A DNA stretch of 12,817 nucleotides from JBDKUD01 sp039679805 (GTDB taxonomy: Bacteria > Bacillota > Syntrophomonadia > Syntrophomonadales > Syntrophomonadaceae). Below the pieces are notes generated by a model, which made no database searches, was not told the DNA's origin, and worked only from the letters and a program-made list of their open reading frames with translations. The stretch is taken from NCBI GenBank assembly GCA_039679805.1, contig JBDKUD010000435.1, positions 1-12,817 of the forward strand. Direction: 5' to 3'. Of this stretch, positions 1-6,900 are shown one piece after another (within the stretch, counting starts at the first letter, position 1; every line of letters starts with the position of its first letter). The position numbers were made by a program, and so were the translations under genes.

Positions 1-536
1 GAAGCGATACCGATACCGATATTTTTCAGTGAACCGCCGAAACCGCCCATTGCATGGCCCTTGAAGTGAGTATATACCAGAAGGGAATCATAACGCAGCA
101 GATGACTGCCGACAGCAACTTCCGTTAGATGATCGCCGGGAACATAGCCCTGGCCTTGGGCAAGAAATTCTTTCATTCCCGGTACCGGCAGCAAAATATC
201 GCCATCTTCGTCCAGAATATCAACCGGGCAAAAATCGAAGCCGTTCGTTTTAATCACTTCACGATGGCTGGCAGTTTCATAACGCGGGCCAGGATAAAGC
301 ACATTGCATTCCACAATCGTACTGCCCGGAATTTCAGCCTGTAGACCTTTAATAAGCGCAATCGGCAGAAGGTTGGGACCATGTGGTTCGCCGGTATGTA
401 GCTTTATACCGATTCTTCCGGTTATTCCTTCATGTATATGGGAATAAATCCCCAGTAAACCTTTAACACTAATATCTTTCGTAAAGAAGACATTAGATTT
501 ACTGTCATCTAACAACGCATCTGAAAAAATATTCAT
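1..536 (-). CDS. DUF362 domain protein, N-terminal part (runs off the left edge)
   Basis: The reading frame starts at an ATG at 536 with AAGGAG eight bases upstream and stays open for 178 codons to the window edge. The protein begins MNIFSDALLDDSK and carries the DUF362 signatures: a K-L-H-x-G-E-P segment near residue 47, an L-Y-P-G-x-R segment near residue 81, and THFKGHAMGGFGGSLKNIG at about residues 158-176. DUF362 proteins are often about 370 residues long and many carry a C-terminal pair of 4Fe-4S motifs, so the missing half would decide whether this one is a ferredoxin-like protein. It is the third gene after the cupin and flavodoxin genes, 93 bp behind the latter, which fits a redox role by association. 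The exact substrate or partner cannot be stated. No own promoter is obvious in the short gap. Confidence 0.82.
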   Translation of the reverse strand, partial: MNIFSDALLDDSKSNVFFTKDISVKGLLGIYSHIHEGITGRIGIKLHTGEPHGPNLLPIALIKGLQAEIPGSTIVECNVLYPGPRYETASHREVIKTNGFDFCPVDILDEDGDILLPVPGMKEFLAQGQGYVPGDHLTEVAVGSHLLRYDSLLVYTHFKGHAMGGFGGSLKNIGIGIA

Positions 537-629
537 TATTATCTCTCCTTATACAAAATTTTTTAATTTTCTAAGACTCATCTAGTCCAGTTAACAATCT
601 GTCCGTATTTTTCATCTTCCATCTGCTAT

Positions 630-1163
630 TTAAAAGCTGCTGACTTTATCCAGCCAATTCGCAATGTTTTTTTTCGCATCTTTCACACGAGCACCATGAA
701 TAGCCAGCCCTTTCAACAGCGTTGCTTGGGGACAAAGCTTAGCAATGTCCTTTTCACTGTGACCAAGTCCGCTTCCTTCATGTGTGCAAAACGGAACCAT
801 CTTTTTTCCGGAAAAATCATATTCCTCCAAAAATGTGAACACCGGCATCGGCATCGTTCCCCACCAGTTGGGGTAGCCGAGGAAAATCACATCATAGGAT
901 TCTATATTCTCAACATGGCCGGTTAGCTCTGGCCTGACATCAGCACGCAATTCATGCTTGGCCACTTCTGTAGTTTCCGTATAATCCTCGGGATAAGCAT
1001 TCACCGCTTTAATATGAAACAGATCACCTCCGGTTATTTCCTGGATCATATTTGCTGCAACTTCGGTGTTGCCGACCGGCAGGTCTACTATCTGTCCACC
1101 GACATAGTTATTTCCTTTACGCGAAAAATAGGCAATTAAACATTTAGCCTCGTTGAAACTCAT
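630..1163 (-). CDS. Flavodoxin family protein (Flavodoxin_4-like)
   Basis: This 177-residue protein has the size and layout of a short-chain flavodoxin, a soluble FMN-binding electron carrier. Strand 1 with the phosphate-binding loop is CLIAYFSRKGN (residues 8-18), followed by GNTEVAA (31-37). DVIFLGYPNWWGTMPMP (91-107) is the typical flavin-stacking loop, and PFCTHEGSGLG (124-134) is the second ring-binding loop. The form with an insert between the first strand and GNTE is typical of the Flavodoxin_4 group found beside cupins and aldo-keto reductases. The start at 1163 has GAGGA about eleven bases upstream. It lies 46 bp after the cupin gene in the same orientation and shares its MerR-type promoter. 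The physiological redox partner is not visible; FMN or a quinone-like substrate is an inference. Confidence 0.9.
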   Translation of the reverse strand: MSFNEAKCLIAYFSRKGNNYVGGQIVDLPVGNTEVAANMIQEITGGDLFHIKAVNAYPEDYTETTEVAKHELRADVRPELTGHVENIESYDVIFLGYPNWWGTMPMPVFTFLEEYDFSGKKMVPFCTHEGSGLGHSEKDIAKLCPQATLLKGLAIHGARVKDAKKNIANWLDKVSSF

Positions 1164-1209
1164 AATTTCTCGTTCCTCACTTTCTGTTTATTGATTTGTT
1201 GCATCCGTC

Positions 1210-1611
1210 TTATTTCAGCTTGTTATAATCTTCATCAGATACGGGTTCCAGCCATTCTGCCGGACCTTTTTCCGGGTTGGCCTCAATTGCAAGGTGAACA
1301 AACCAGGTGTCTTTTGCTGCGCCGTGCCAGTGCTTTACATCCGCCGGGATCTGAACAACATCGCCGGGATGCAGCTCCTGAGCAGGTTTATCCCACTCCT
1401 GATAATAGCCCCTGCCGCCTGTTACCAACAGTATCTGACCACCCGCGTGTTTATGCCAGTTGTTACGGCAACCCGGCTCAAAGGTCACATTGCCAATGGG
1501 ACATGGTGAGCCGAAAGGAGTCAGCATATTAAGCCATACCGTTCCGTTAAAAGTGTTGCTTGCAAGTTTTTCTCCAATAGGGAAAATAACGCTGTTATTT
1601 AATTCATTCAT
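1210..1611 (-). CDS. Small single-domain cupin, metal-binding, hydroxynitrile-lyase-like
   Basis: This 133-residue single cupin has both cupin motifs: NNWHKHAGGQ (residues 50-59) and HPGDVVQIPADVKHWHG (81-97). The predicted metal ligands are His53, His55, Gln59 and His94; Gln replaces the usual Glu. From memory of the family, that His-His-Gln-His set and the surrounding VTFEPG and HLAI segments are shared with the manganese-dependent bacterial cupin hydroxynitrile lyases and their many uncharacterised relatives. Most relatives sit with flavodoxins, oxidoreductases or carboxymuconolactone-decarboxylase-type proteins and their natural substrate is unknown, so lyase activity should not be assumed. 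AAGGAG lies eight bases before the ATG. It is the first gene of the minus-strand operon, directly behind the MerR-type promoter. Confidence 0.88.
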   Translation of the reverse strand: MNELNNSVIFPIGEKLASNTFNGTVWLNMLTPFGSPCPIGNVTFEPGCRNNWHKHAGGQILLVTGGRGYYQEWDKPAQELHPGDVVQIPADVKHWHGAAKDTWFVHLAIEANPEKGPAEWLEPVSDEDYNKLK

Positions 1612-1687
1612 AGTTGTTACTCCTTGATTTAGGTCTTTTGGGGCTTAGAATTAGCTCTAAGAATTGTCATACGACCACCTGCGTAAT

Positions 1688-1718
1688 AGCTTATTACTTG
1701 GACTGGACTCCAAGTCAA
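1688..1718 (-). promoter_or_regulatory. MerR-family-type promoter/operator for the cupin-flavodoxin operon
   Basis: On the minus strand, TTGACT (1718-1713) and TAAGCT (1693-1688) are separated by exactly 19 bp instead of 17. The spacer is filled by the dyad ACTTGGA-N6-TCCAAGT (1696-1715). An over-long spacer with a central dyad of this CTTGACTTGGAGT type is the known architecture of promoters activated by MerR-family regulators such as AdhR/NmlR-like proteins, which twist the DNA to align the two elements. The predicted transcript starts about 70 nt before the cupin ATG. No merR gene is in the window. The sequence is seen directly; the regulator class is inference. Confidence 0.72.
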
Positions 1719-1789
1719 GCACTTTTTAAAGAAATACATAAATTTGAGTTGCACTCCTATCAATAGTCTCTACCATCTTTTTGCTAAAA

Positions 1790-1852
1790 CAATACCCGGC
1801 ATAGCAGAAAATTTCACCACCGCCATACCGGGTTTTAATACTCCGGGTATTG
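1790..1852. repeat. Perfect 10-bp inverted repeat with 43-bp spacer
   Basis: CAATACCCGG at 1790-1799 is exactly complementary to CCGGGTATTG at 1843-1852, and a third related piece, ATACCGGG, lies at 1825-1832. On the minus strand the second arm is followed by TTTTAG, so it could be a backup terminator behind the VOC operon. It could also be a pair of protein-binding sites upstream of the cupin promoter. Nothing in the spacer codes. Together with the MerR-type site and the hairpin at 1910 this is what the noncoding stretch 1612-2009 holds. Confidence 0.45.
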
Positions 1853-1909
1853 TTAATGATATCGAAAAATTATTAATGACCCACTGCAAACATTAGTTTT
1901 TCATATGCA

Positions 1910-1954
1910 AAAAGAAGCATAACGTTTCCGAATTGGAAAGGTTTTGCTTCTTTT
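1910..1954 (-). terminator. Long terminator hairpin behind the VOC operon
   Basis: The 20-nt arms 1910-1929 (AAAAGAAGCATAACGTTTCC) and 1935-1954 pair at 18 of 20 positions around a 5-nt loop. The outer ten pairs are A-rich on one side and T-rich on the other, so it can act as a factor-independent terminator in both directions. It lies 55 bp after the VOC stop codon on the minus strand. Its sequence resembles the hairpin at 3653-3693. Confidence 0.8.
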
Positions 1955-2009
1955 ATTGTGTTCCACTATCATGTATGGGAATCAATGGCTTACTTGGTAC
2001 AAAATGAAC

Positions 2010-2447
2010 TTACTTATTTTTCAATTTTCCTTCCAAAATTTTCGTCCGTTCCTCAAAGCTAACTTCGCGGTGGATTTGGTGAAGCATCCACACATAGCCG
2101 AAGGGGTCTGTACATACCGCGTTGCTCACACCCATTTCAGGTATCTCGGTTATCGGCTGGATTTCGTTAAAGCCGCTCTCGATTGCCTTCTCAAAGGTTG
2201 CTTTGATGTCCGGAACGAGGACATTCAGCCACATCGGTTTGCGCTCACCGTCTTTAGGAGCAAAAAGCTGATACTCAGCGTTTTCGTCAAGCAGGTGAAA
2301 CCTCGTTCCGAAAATCGTGAATACTGCTTCGTTCAGACCGTTTTCGTAAGCCGTAGCCTCAACGCGCTCCGCACCAAAAACACGCTCGTAAAGTTCAAGT
2401 GCCTTCACGCTGTCGCATACGACCATATCAATTTCAACACCGACCAT
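2010..2447 (-). CDS. VOC family protein (glyoxalase/bleomycin-resistance fold, PhnB-like)
   Basis: This 145-residue protein starts VGVEIDMVVCDSVKALELYE, the usual first beta-alpha unit of a vicinal-oxygen-chelate domain, and ends the fold with CTDPFGYVWMLHQ (about residues 111-123), as in PhnB/3-demethylubiquinone-9-methyltransferase-like relatives. The family spans glyoxalases, dioxygenases and drug-binding proteins, so substrate and even catalysis cannot be assigned. GGGAG within the end of the preceding DUF1905 gene serves as its ribosome binding site, and only six bases separate that stop from this ATG, so translation is probably coupled. It is the last gene of the three-gene cassette and is followed by a strong hairpin. 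Confidence 0.87.
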   Translation of the reverse strand: MVGVEIDMVVCDSVKALELYERVFGAERVEATAYENGLNEAVFTIFGTRFHLLDENAEYQLFAPKDGERKPMWLNVLVPDIKATFEKAIESGFNEIQPITEIPEMGVSNAVCTDPFGYVWMLHQIHREVSFEERTKILEGKLKNK

Positions 2448-2453
2448 TTCTGA

Positions 2454-2750
2454 TTACTCCCTTTCCTTAATTGTGACGTGAACGCTATCGCCTGCTTGTT
2501 TGCCGATTTTGGCGCGAATGTCCTTACGAAGCCCGATAATGTAACAGATCGAGCTGTTAGCGTTCTTCACGCCCATATTAACGATACTGCCGTCATACTG
2601 CTCACCGTCAAAGGTGGCGCGGACTTTGGCGCGCCCTTTGCCGAACTCCGCCCGGACGTCAAAGGGAAACTCGACATAAGCGCCGTCCATGTCAGGAACT
2701 TTTTGGATGACGGCGTCAAATTCGTATATTTTAGAATTTATATTAATCAC
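2454..2750 (-). CDS. DUF1905 domain protein
   Basis: The 98-residue protein matches the short DUF1905 beta-barrel family: YEFDAVIQKVPDMDGAYVEF near the N-terminus, KVRATFDGEQYDGSIVNMG in the middle, ICYIIGLRKDIRAKIGK, and a terminal GDSVHVTIKERE. No catalytic motif is visible. DUF1905 commonly occurs beside or fused to YdeI-type domains, exactly the partner encoded upstream here. It begins with a GTG whose bases overlap the upstream TGA stop (GTGA, 4-bp overlap), so it is translationally coupled to the DUF1801 gene. Biochemical role unknown. Confidence 0.85.
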   Translation of the reverse strand: MININSKIYEFDAVIQKVPDMDGAYVEFPFDVRAEFGKGRAKVRATFDGEQYDGSIVNMGVKNANSSICYIIGLRKDIRAKIGKQAGDSVHVTIKERE

Positions 2751-3412
2751 CCTTTCGGGGTGTACGGCATTCCCATATAAGCGTCGCCGTTTCTTAGTTC
2801 ATCAAGCATTTGGGTAAGTCTCTTTTGCCTGGTTTGCTCACGTTTGCCTCGCGTAATCCATCCGATATAGTCGTTCCGCTGATATGGTGGGCGGGCACGG
2901 TAACGCTCCCACAAATTGTTGCAGTCAAGCGCATCGGCCACAAAATCGGGGATGTCGTAGACTTGGCGGCTCATTCTGGAATTACCGGGGTCATTCTTCA
3001 TTTTTTTATTCTCTTCCAACTGTTGTACCCGCCAGTGTGTAATGTCAGCGATTAACTCATAGTCAATCGGCTTGCCGAACGGCAGTTGTATCGTGCCTTT
3101 GGAGGTCTTGTAATCCCTCAACCGCTCAGAAAACACACCGACCGCCTCACCGCCGGGATAAATGCCGATATGTTTCCTCGCCGCCGCGAAGTGGATAAGG
3201 TTCTCGCCCTGCCAGAACGTAGGCATCTGCCACGAGATTTTCTCTTTGGCGTTCGGCGCGGCGGCGCGTATAGTTTCGCGGATTTGTCGCAGGAGTGGCT
3301 GAACGTCCCAGGCTTGCGCGGCGATGTAGTCATCAATTGTTGCTACCGAACCGCAATAATGGTCTTGATTCGTGTTTTTGAAGCTGCGTCCGCATTTCGG
3401 GCATTTCCACAT
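2747..3412 (-). CDS. Zinc-ribbon DUF1801 / YdeI-like protein
   Basis: From the ATG at 3412 the protein has 222 residues. It opens with a short zinc-ribbon (Cys4, Cys7, His18, Cys20 in the pattern CPKC...HYC), followed by a DUF1801 (iron-chaperone/YdhG-like) domain at about residues 25-130 that includes KEKISWQMPTFWQGENLIHF and IGIYPGG. It ends with a helical YdeI/OmpD-associated-type tail at about 150-222 (VPDFVADALD-like helix, then a basic Lys/Arg/Gln-rich helix). This start is chosen because AAGGGG lies eight bases upstream and family members begin MWxCPKCG. The frame is open for 53 further codons to 3571, but the TTG and ATG there have no well-spaced ribosome binding site. It is the first gene of a cassette with DUF1905 and VOC. 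Codons such as GCG, CGC and GCC are much more frequent than in neighbouring genes. Confidence 0.83.
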   Translation of the reverse strand: MWKCPKCGRSFKNTNQDHYCGSVATIDDYIAAQAWDVQPLLRQIRETIRAAAPNAKEKISWQMPTFWQGENLIHFAAARKHIGIYPGGEAVGVFSERLRDYKTSKGTIQLPFGKPIDYELIADITHWRVQQLEENKKMKNDPGNSRMSRQVYDIPDFVADALDCNNLWERYRARPPYQRNDYIGWITRGKREQTRQKRLTQMLDELRNGDAYMGMPYTPKG

Positions 3413-3652
3413 TTTACATTCCCCTTCTTTATTTATTATCTCCCCAGTTTTTCTTTTAATGCTGCTTTCACCCTTTTTTAAATCGCTAGCGGACAAGTGC
3501 GGAATGAGCTCTTGGATTTTCGGGCACAGGCGAGTCCCACCTTTACTAGGCGTTTTTAACATATCCTTCAATCTTAACTCTATTGACTAAGATATCTCCG
3601 GTACGACATTGTTAATTGATAACAGACTCGAAAAGAATATCGCCTACAATTA

Positions 3653-3693
3653 ATAAAGCATAACTTTACCGTTTTGGCAAAGTTATGCTTTAT
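3653..3693. repeat. Perfect 15-bp hairpin between divergent genes
   Basis: ATAAAGCATAACTTT (3653-3667) pairs perfectly with 3679-3693 around an 11-nt loop that itself has a CC/GG pair. It looks like a terminator stem but lies upstream of both flanking genes, so it terminates neither of them. It matches the arm of the hairpin at 1910-1954 at 15 of 19 aligned positions, which suggests both belong to one dispersed hairpin family. Confidence 0.7.
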
Positions 3694-3729
3694 CCAAGAA
3701 TTTATCCTTAAGTTGGTCGAGGATTTACA

Positions 3730-3743
3730 TGGTGGAGGCGGGG
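3730..3743 (-). repeat. 14-bp direct repeat, copy 1 (tmRNA 3'-end core)
   Basis: TGGTGGAGGCGGGG here is identical to 8190-8203. On the minus strand it reads CCCCGCCTCCACCA, the acceptor-stem and CCA end of a tmRNA. Here no T-arm follows, so it is only the core. It has the shape of an att site left by an element that uses the ssrA 3' end. Confidence 0.55.
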
Positions 3744-3877
3744 CATGGCATTTCAAATCCACGATAATGAAGTAACAAATCCTGAGACTTTTTTAATTGA
3801 TAGCTGTGGCATTACCTATTGAATATGATGTCCCATTTCTGCCTATTAAACCAGGATACCCGGTTTCCAATTCTTCC

Positions 3878-3906
3878 TAGCCATTTTCAAGAATCAACCT
3901 TATAAT
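3878..3906 (+). promoter_or_regulatory. Candidate sigma-A-type promoter of the exoprotein gene
   Basis: A perfect TATAAT at 3901-3906 has TAGCCA (four of six matches to TTGACA) 17 bp upstream at 3878-3883. A start near 3913 would leave a leader of about 70 nt before the GTG at 3983. The upstream ATG at 3905 overlaps the -10 box and would not be in such a transcript, which supports the GTG start. Confidence 0.4.
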
Positions 3907-3982
3907 GAACATAAGGGTACCCCTGGATAAATTTGTTGCCCGATATTTGATAAGGAAAAGACAGTTTTCGGGAGGTTTTAGT

Positions 3983-6900
3983 GTGAAGGCAAGAAAAAAT
4001 ATAACCATAATCATCCTTTTCACATTATCGATTATGCTTTTGATCACCATACCGGTTTTTGCCCAGACATCAGATATTACCGGGCATTGGGCTGCCGCTC
4101 AGGTTAACAACTGGTTGGAAAAAGGTCTTATACGGGGTTATGAAGATGGTACCTTTAAGCCGGATAATAATATTACCCGAGCCGAATTTGTTGCGGTAAT
4201 AAACCGGGCGCTGGGATTGACTACCAAGACTGCAATTACTTTCTCAGATGTTTCTCCAGATGCATGGTACGCAGGTGATATTGAAAAAGCAAAAGCAGCC
4301 GGATACATATTGGGCTACGAAGATGGTGCCTTTAAACCTGATAATCCTATAACCAGGATAGAGTCAGCAAAGATACTTACCTCAGTACTGAAGTTAAACA
4401 ATTATGAAACATCCGCAAAGCTTAATGAATATCAAGATGCGGGAAATATACCGCAATGGGGGAAGGAATCACTCAATTCGGCAGTTACAGAAAAATACTT
4501 TCAAGGATATCCCGACAATACTATTCGGCCTCTAAATAATATTAGCAGGGCAGAAGCCGTAACGGTTTTATATCAGGCTCTGGGGATAGTATATAATGTT
4601 GCGGGTATTTATGGACCGGAAAAAGACCCAGCAGCTATTAAGGGAAACGTGGCTGTAACTTCTACTGACGTGATTATTAGAAATACCAAAATTGAAGGCA
4701 ATCTCATACTTACAGCCGGAGTAGGGGATGGTAATGTCCAACTCGACAATGTAAGCGTTACAGGCAGGACGTTAATAAACGGCGGGGGCGCACACTCAGT
4801 TATTATTCGTAATTCCAATCTGAATGAATTGCTGATTGATAAAGATTTCGGTGAGGTCCCCAGAATTATAGCTGAAGGCACATCCGTGGTAGGAAATGTG
4901 ACGGTTGAATCTCCTGCCAAATTGGAAGAGAATAACCTATTAGGCAAAGGCTTTGATGTGGTTCAAGTATCTTCCACGTTTACTGGTAATTCGGCATTGC
5001 AATTTGCCGGTGATTTTAAAGTGAATGTCAATGCCAAGGCTGATATTGAATTAGTGAGCGGAAATGTCACCCTGGAAACATCGGCTCAATCTGCCGGCAC
5101 TACAATTAATGTGAGAAAAGAAGCTACAATAGTAAACTTTATAGCAGGCGCTTCCGCTCTAGTGAAAGGGGAAGGCAAAGTTGAAAAAGCAGAGGTAAAC
5201 GCTGCTGGCGTAACTATCCAGCAACAGGTTACCGAACTTCTTCTAGGACAGGGAATTACCGTGTCTATTGCGGGTAAGATATTGGATAAACCAACTGTTT
5301 TGACCGCTTCCGTGACTCCCACCCCATCAGAAGAAACGCATTCAATATTCGAAAGTATCGCAATAACTATTCCGGCGACTAAACTCATTTACTCGGTTGG
5401 AGATAACTTGGATATCACAGGTTTACAAGTAACCGGAACTTACCGTGATGCTAGACCCTCAGCCATACTACAAATTACTGAAGCAAACGTAACCGGTTTT
5501 AACAGCTCAGAACCAGCCGTTGACCAGGTATTGACAATCACAGCTGGAGGCGAAACCACAACATATAATATTACAGTTTTGCCGGTACCTGATAGCATAG
5601 CAATAACCGTTCCGGCAAACAAACTTTTTTATTCGGTTGGAGATAACCTGGATATCACAGGTTTACAGGTAACCGGAACGTACAGCGATACTAACACAAC
5701 AGTAGTACTACCAATAACTGAAGCAAACATAACCGGCTTTAATAGCTCGGAAACAGCATATGACCAGGTATTAACCATCACCGTTGGAGGAAAAACAGCA
5801 ACATACACAGTTTCCATTGAAGAACTCGTCGGGCTTCCCGGGGACATAACCACTGTGCAAAACATCCACTACGGTGATTACATAACCATGCAATCAGCCC
5901 ACTGGCGCAATTACATCTCGGGGCGAAGTGGTAGAAATAAAACTAACGTAGAATTAATAAGAAATATTGGGCAATGGGAAGTATGGCAAATCCTTAAAAA
6001 TGATGACCGGGATTATCGTGGGGAAGTGAAATACAACGATACAGTGTTGCTGAAATCGAAGTATTGGGGTAATTACATCTCGAGCAGGGACTATACTGTC
6101 AATGTACAGGTAATGAGCGATCCCGGGCCCTGGGAGAGATTCACAATTATTGATCCCGATAATACCGGTTCTACCGCTATGGTCAAGCCTGGGGCCGTAG
6201 CTTTGTTTAAATCAGTGGATTTTGGAAAATGCCTCTCGGCCAGCGGCAGGGATGACTATTCCCATGTCGAGTTGATAGGCAATACTGATATGTGGGAAAG
6301 ATGGTTGGTAGCGCCCGAGGGATACGGGCGCCCGAGCTGCAGCAGCTCCGAAATACATTTTGGCGACATCATCAGCTTGAAATCCGGTAATTTTTATAAC
6401 TACCTTTCAGGACGCAGCGGAAAAGATAAGAGAGACGTAAAGCTGATGAGTGATTTGGGGGAATGGGAAGACTGGGAGATTGTAGATCCTCTGCACCTTG
6501 GTACCGGCGGGACAGTGAAATATAACGATACGGTGGCATTTTGTTCCTTATACTGGAATAATTATCTTTCAGCGCGGGATCCTTGGGGGCAAGGTGCCGC
6601 CGTCCAGGCCATGAAACAACTTGGGCCCTGGGAAAGATGGAAAATTGTTAATCCGGAAGACCCGACTTCAACTGCTCCAGTAAAGGCGACAGATGAAATA
6701 TTTATCAAATCTGATTGGGGAAGCTACCTATCAGCCAGGGGTTCCGGGGATGAGGCCGATGTCAAACATTTGAACAAAACAGATGCATGGGAAAGATGGT
6801 ATTTGTTCAAAAAAGAATTCTACCGCAACTGGATGTCCAGTACACCTGAGTTAAAAACCAAGACTCTAAGGAGGATTACTTTCCCCGCCACCCATGACAC

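Larger units (their letters stand above)
3413..3982. other. Divergent intergenic region
   Basis: This 570-bp stretch separates the minus-strand cassette from the plus-strand exoprotein gene. It holds an in-frame, stop-free upstream extension of the DUF1801 gene (3413-3571), a perfect 15-bp hairpin (3653-3693), the first copy of the 14-bp tmRNA-end repeat (3730-3743), a candidate promoter (3878-3906) and the GGGAGG ribosome binding site (3970-3975). Short open frames in it have no coding character that I can support. Confidence 0.6.

Noticed and set aside
1644..1661. Small 6-bp stem in the cupin operon leader
   Set aside because: CTTAGA/TCTAAG is weak and common; no riboswitch or T-box features are present.
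1944..2453. 169-codon plus-strand ORF opposite the VOC gene
   Set aside because: Antisense shadow of a well-recognised VOC gene; no family resemblance and no ribosome binding site.
3580..3762. 60-codon minus-strand ORF upstream of the zinc-ribbon gene
   Set aside because: Composition is not protein-like (CHAPPPPCK start), it contains the hairpin and the direct repeat, and it has no ribosome binding site.
3729..3767. Mini-ORF with a GAGG site upstream (ATG at 3729, twelve codons)
   Set aside because: Too short to judge and it overlaps the tmRNA-end repeat; a leader peptide could not be supported.
3905..3982. Upstream ATG start for the exoprotein
   Set aside because: It would place 26 residues before the signal peptide, has no ribosome binding site and overlaps the likely -10 box; the GTG at 3983 has a well-placed GGGAGG.
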